Source of the DNA: Acidobacteriota bacterium
Lineage (GTDB): Bacteria > Acidobacteriota > Aminicenantia > UBA2199
Direction of reading: 5' to 3'
Length of the DNA stretch: 64,000 nt
Assembly: GCA_025456205.1 (NCBI GenBank)
Contig: JALOLA010000006.1
Coordinates: 23,057 to 87,056 of the forward strand
Shown in pieces: positions 62,096-64,000 of this stretch. Numbering within the stretch: the first letter of the stretch is position 1; each line of letters opens with the position of its first letter. The notes beneath the pieces are model-generated. The model ran no database searches, was not told the origin of the DNA, and saw only the letters and a list, made by a program, of their open reading frames with translations. Made by a program: the position numbers and the translations under genes.

Positions 62096-62503
62096 ATGAG
62101 ACCAAGCCGCCATGTCACAAGGATCGCGCTGCCGCTGCTCCTGCTCCTGCTGGCCGTTCTGCCGGGGTGCAGCAAGAAAACCGCGTCCATCATCGAGGGG
62201 GAGTGGACCGTGCGCATCAATTTCCCCGGCAACGATCCTTCGGACCTGTTCCTCAAGTTCGAGGGGGACGATGAGTCCGGCAGCGTTTACAACCAGAAGG
62301 GGACGCTGCTGGGAAGCTACACCCTGACCCGGCCGACGCTGAAATTCACGGTGCAGGTCTTTTACAACGATTTTTCTGGAAACCTGGTGTATCTGTTTTC
62401 CGGCGCCCTGTCCGACGACACGCACATGGCCGGCACCCTGATCGGCTATTTTTCGAACTTTCCCCTGGCGACGCTGAACGGAACCTGGAGCGGCACCAGG
62501 TAG
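62096..62503 (+). CDS. Small lipoprotein with lipocalin-like beta pattern
   Basis: 135 aa. The signal ALPLLLLLLAVLPGC gives a lipobox with Cys25. The mature part, EGEWTVRINFPGNDPSDLFL, FEGDDESGSVYNQKGTLLGS, FSGALSDDTHMAGTLIGYFS and LNGTWSGTR, has the G.W....... / .G....G... rhythm of small beta-barrel domains, but no family is certain. Shine-Dalgarno GAGGAA. Confidence 0.72.
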   Translation: MRPSRHVTRIALPLLLLLLAVLPGCSKKTASIIEGEWTVRINFPGNDPSDLFLKFEGDDESGSVYNQKGTLLGSYTLTRPTLKFTVQVFYNDFSGNLVYLFSGALSDDTHMAGTLIGYFSNFPLATLNGTWSGTR

Positions 62504-62682
62504 GATCCATTCCTCCAGGCATACAACCGCGCCGCCAACATGTTGGGAAGAAAACGAGAAGAATTTTATCCCTGATTTTCGTGAGGGATTCATATACGAA
62601 AGAGGATTTTCTTCTGACCGGGCGAGATTTTCATTGAAAAACCCTATTATATGAATAACCAGGAAAGAGGGAGGGACATACT

Positions 62683-63462
62683 ATGAAAAATGTACTGCTT
62701 TTCGTTGCGATTTCAAGCATCGCTGTTGGCTTGACTTTCGGCGGCACCATCACCGTCTCCCTGCCCACTAGCGGCAATGCGGTCATGGCGAGCCCGCTGC
62801 AGATCGCCTGGACGGCCAGCGGCGTCAATTCGAATGTCAAGATCCTGCTGCGCAAGCCCGGCGGCGCCCTGGTCGGGACCATCGCCGGCAACCTGCCTGC
62901 GAACGCGTCACCGTATGCCTGGACCGTAGCCGACCCCGCCGTCGCCGGCGAATCCTACAAGATCCATGTCCGCGCCATCGATGGCTCGGCCGAGGGCACG
63001 AGCGCGATTTTCACGATTTCGGCCCCGGGCGGCGATGCAGCGCTCGATCATGCGGTCAAAGCGAACCCGGGATTGCTGCGGATGGGAAAACCGGAGTCTC
63101 AACGGGAAGTGCCGGCCGGCGCCCAGTTGCTGTTCAATATCGCCATCGATCCGAAAATCAAATACAACCTCAGCCAAATCGGGGGCAAGGATATCTGGAC
63201 ATTCTATTCCTTCGTGTCGGCGAACAAGGACCTGCCCCACATCCACGTCAAGTTCACGATCGAGTCGGCCACCTGCAACGAGACCACGACCGCGTCTTTG
63301 AGTGCATTCAAGAAAGGGGAGAACCGGATGGTCTCGTTCAAGTGCGAGGCGCCCTCTCACAGCCCCATCAAGATCGCCATGGAGGCCGACCCCCTCAACG
63401 AGTGGAAAGACGTCGTCAAGGAGGACAACCTGGCCACGATGGAGACGCCGTTCCTGCTCTGA
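62683..63462 (+). CDS. Secreted protein with Kre9/Knh1-like domain
   Basis: 259 aa. Signal peptide KNVLLFVAISSIAVGLTFG, then a Kre9/KNH-like domain (residues ~20-110): TITVSLPTSGNAVMASPLQI, AWTASGVNSNVKILLRKPGG, then AYAWTVADPAVAGESYKIHV-type strands. The remaining ~140 residues (LLFNIAIDPKIKYNLSQIGG... NLATMETPFLL) are not recognised. The N-terminal domain is related to the 116-aa protein at 23050-23400. Shine-Dalgarno GAGGGAGGG. Confidence 0.75.
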   Translation: MKNVLLFVAISSIAVGLTFGGTITVSLPTSGNAVMASPLQIAWTASGVNSNVKILLRKPGGALVGTIAGNLPANASPYAWTVADPAVAGESYKIHVRAIDGSAEGTSAIFTISAPGGDAALDHAVKANPGLLRMGKPESQREVPAGAQLLFNIAIDPKIKYNLSQIGGKDIWTFYSFVSANKDLPHIHVKFTIESATCNETTTASLSAFKKGENRMVSFKCEAPSHSPIKIAMEADPLNEWKDVVKEDNLATMETPFLL

Positions 63463-63819
63463 CAGGCAGCGTTATTCAGGGGGCTGGATCGCCCGCTGCT
63501 TCCACATGGCTGGCGGCGTCCATGATGCCCCGGGGGGCGGCAAGCGGTCACGATCCACGCCCGTCCAGCACTTCGCAGGGTCAGACCATCCTTGCCGCGA
63601 TGTCCTTGAGATTACAGGGAACGGCATGACGGCAGCCTGCACGCTGCCGCTCGAGGATAAAATGCGAAAAATGTACGCGACCTTCCAGGTATGGGAGAGC
63701 GGGGAAAACGTTGTTTCGCTGCCTGCGCCAAAGGCGCCGTGAAAAAATCAGTGCCCCAAGAGTGCAATCGTATGCCGACATTGAAACGCCGGGCAGGTTA
63801 AAAATTACTTTGGCATCCG
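63463..63819. other. 357-bp region without a supported gene
   Basis: Open frames on both strands here are short, have no Shine-Dalgarno sequence and no recognisable protein motif. No terminator, repeat or promoter was identified with confidence. It may contain decayed sequence. Confidence 0.5.
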
Positions 63820-63892
63820 CGCACCCGGAAGGACTCGAACCTTCAGCCTGCTGATTAGAAGTCAGCTGCTCTATCCTTTGAGCTACGGGTGC
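63820..63892 (-). tRNA. tRNA-Arg(UCU)
   Basis: Acceptor GCACCCG/CGGGTGC, D-arm GCTC-AAAGGATA-GAGC, anticodon stem GCTGA/TCAGC with loop CTTCTAA (UCU), T-arm GAAGG-TTCGAGT-CCTTC, discriminator G; CCA not encoded. Unlike the tRNA-Arg at 23456 its anticodon loop has the normal 7 nt. Confidence 0.95.
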
Positions 63893-63903
63893 CTGCCTGA
63901 AAA

Positions 63904-63978
63904 TCGGGGCGAGTAGATTTGAACTACCGACCTCCTGCTCCCAAGGCAGGCGCGCTGACCAGGCTGCGCTACGCCCCG
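63904..63978 (-). tRNA. tRNA-Pro(UGG)
   Basis: Acceptor CGGGGCG/CGCCCCG, anticodon stem CCTGC/GCAGG with loop CTTGGGA (UGG), T-loop TTCAAAT, discriminator A; no encoded CCA. 11 nt upstream of tRNA-Arg on the same strand, so likely one transcript. Confidence 0.93.
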
Positions 63979-64000
63979 CTTGCCAAGGTCTCTACAGCTC

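Noticed and set aside
63463..63819. Short frames (for example 63581-63781 minus) as a regulator gene
   Set aside because: No Shine-Dalgarno sequence, no domain motif and no support from neighbours.

Overview
The window reads as a GC-rich (roughly 60-65%) chromosomal segment of a Gram-negative, diderm bacterium: it encodes LpxD (lipid A), a Wzm/Wzt polysaccharide exporter, a TonB-dependent receptor, TolC, ExbD and several lipoproteins. The mix of housekeeping genes, an archaeal-type class I aldolase, ATP-dependent PEP carboxykinase, butyrate kinase, prepilins and orphan PilZ and SPFH genes would fit an Acidobacteriota/Aminicenantes-like lineage. That placement is inference only; no rRNA is present to test it.

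Layout. 1-9680 (minus): surface polysaccharide cluster with DegT aminotransferase, methyltransferases, Wzm/Wzt ABC exporter and glycosyltransferases, read from a good promoter at 9826-9854. The 2.9-6.3 kb part is visibly AT-richer, and the composition switch falls inside wzt. 9896-10882 (minus): a separate methyltransferase. 11.0-15.3 kb (plus): two paralogous type IV prepilins, each behind a sigma54-like -24/-12 element, bracketing two O-antigen-ligase-like membrane/TPR proteins. This is the strongest candidate in the window for a distinctive system (pilin glycosylation or a pilin-linked polysaccharide). 15.4-20.0 kb (minus): F0 ATP synthase genes (atpZ, a frameshifted atpI, atpB, atpE) in one run with yihY, lpxD and a DUF1573 gene, without F1 genes. 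20.1-22.8 kb: a UvrA-family protein. 23-31.3 kb: a tRNA-Arg with a duplicated anticodon segment, nitroreductase, a large membrane protein, DUF362, tRNA-His, transglutaminase-like protein, an SPFH operon and PilZ. 31.4-44.4 kb: cysteine synthase/CBS, TolC, rpsO-pnp, a pseudopilin, TonB receptor, tsaD, pckA and rpmE-prfA-prmC. 44.4-51 kb: GlmU-like acetyltransferase, TPR protein, ExbD, acyl-CoA synthetase, butyrate kinase, MTA phosphorylase. 51.3-56.5 kb: sigma/anti-sigma pair, murA, HIT, UPF0173 and NYN genes. 56.6-59.4 kb: two-component system. 59.6-63.5 kb: papain-like protease, class I aldolase and small exported proteins. The window ends with tRNA-Arg and tRNA-Pro on the minus strand.

Recurring themes: (1) at least seven genes have a -10 box only 6-8 nt before the ATG and no Shine-Dalgarno sequence, which points to leaderless mRNAs; (2) low-complexity, dyad-rich repeats sit in gaps between convergent genes; (3) many genes overlap by 4-20 nt in tight operons. 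Starts were chosen from Shine-Dalgarno sequences, overlaps, family N-termini and promoter positions.
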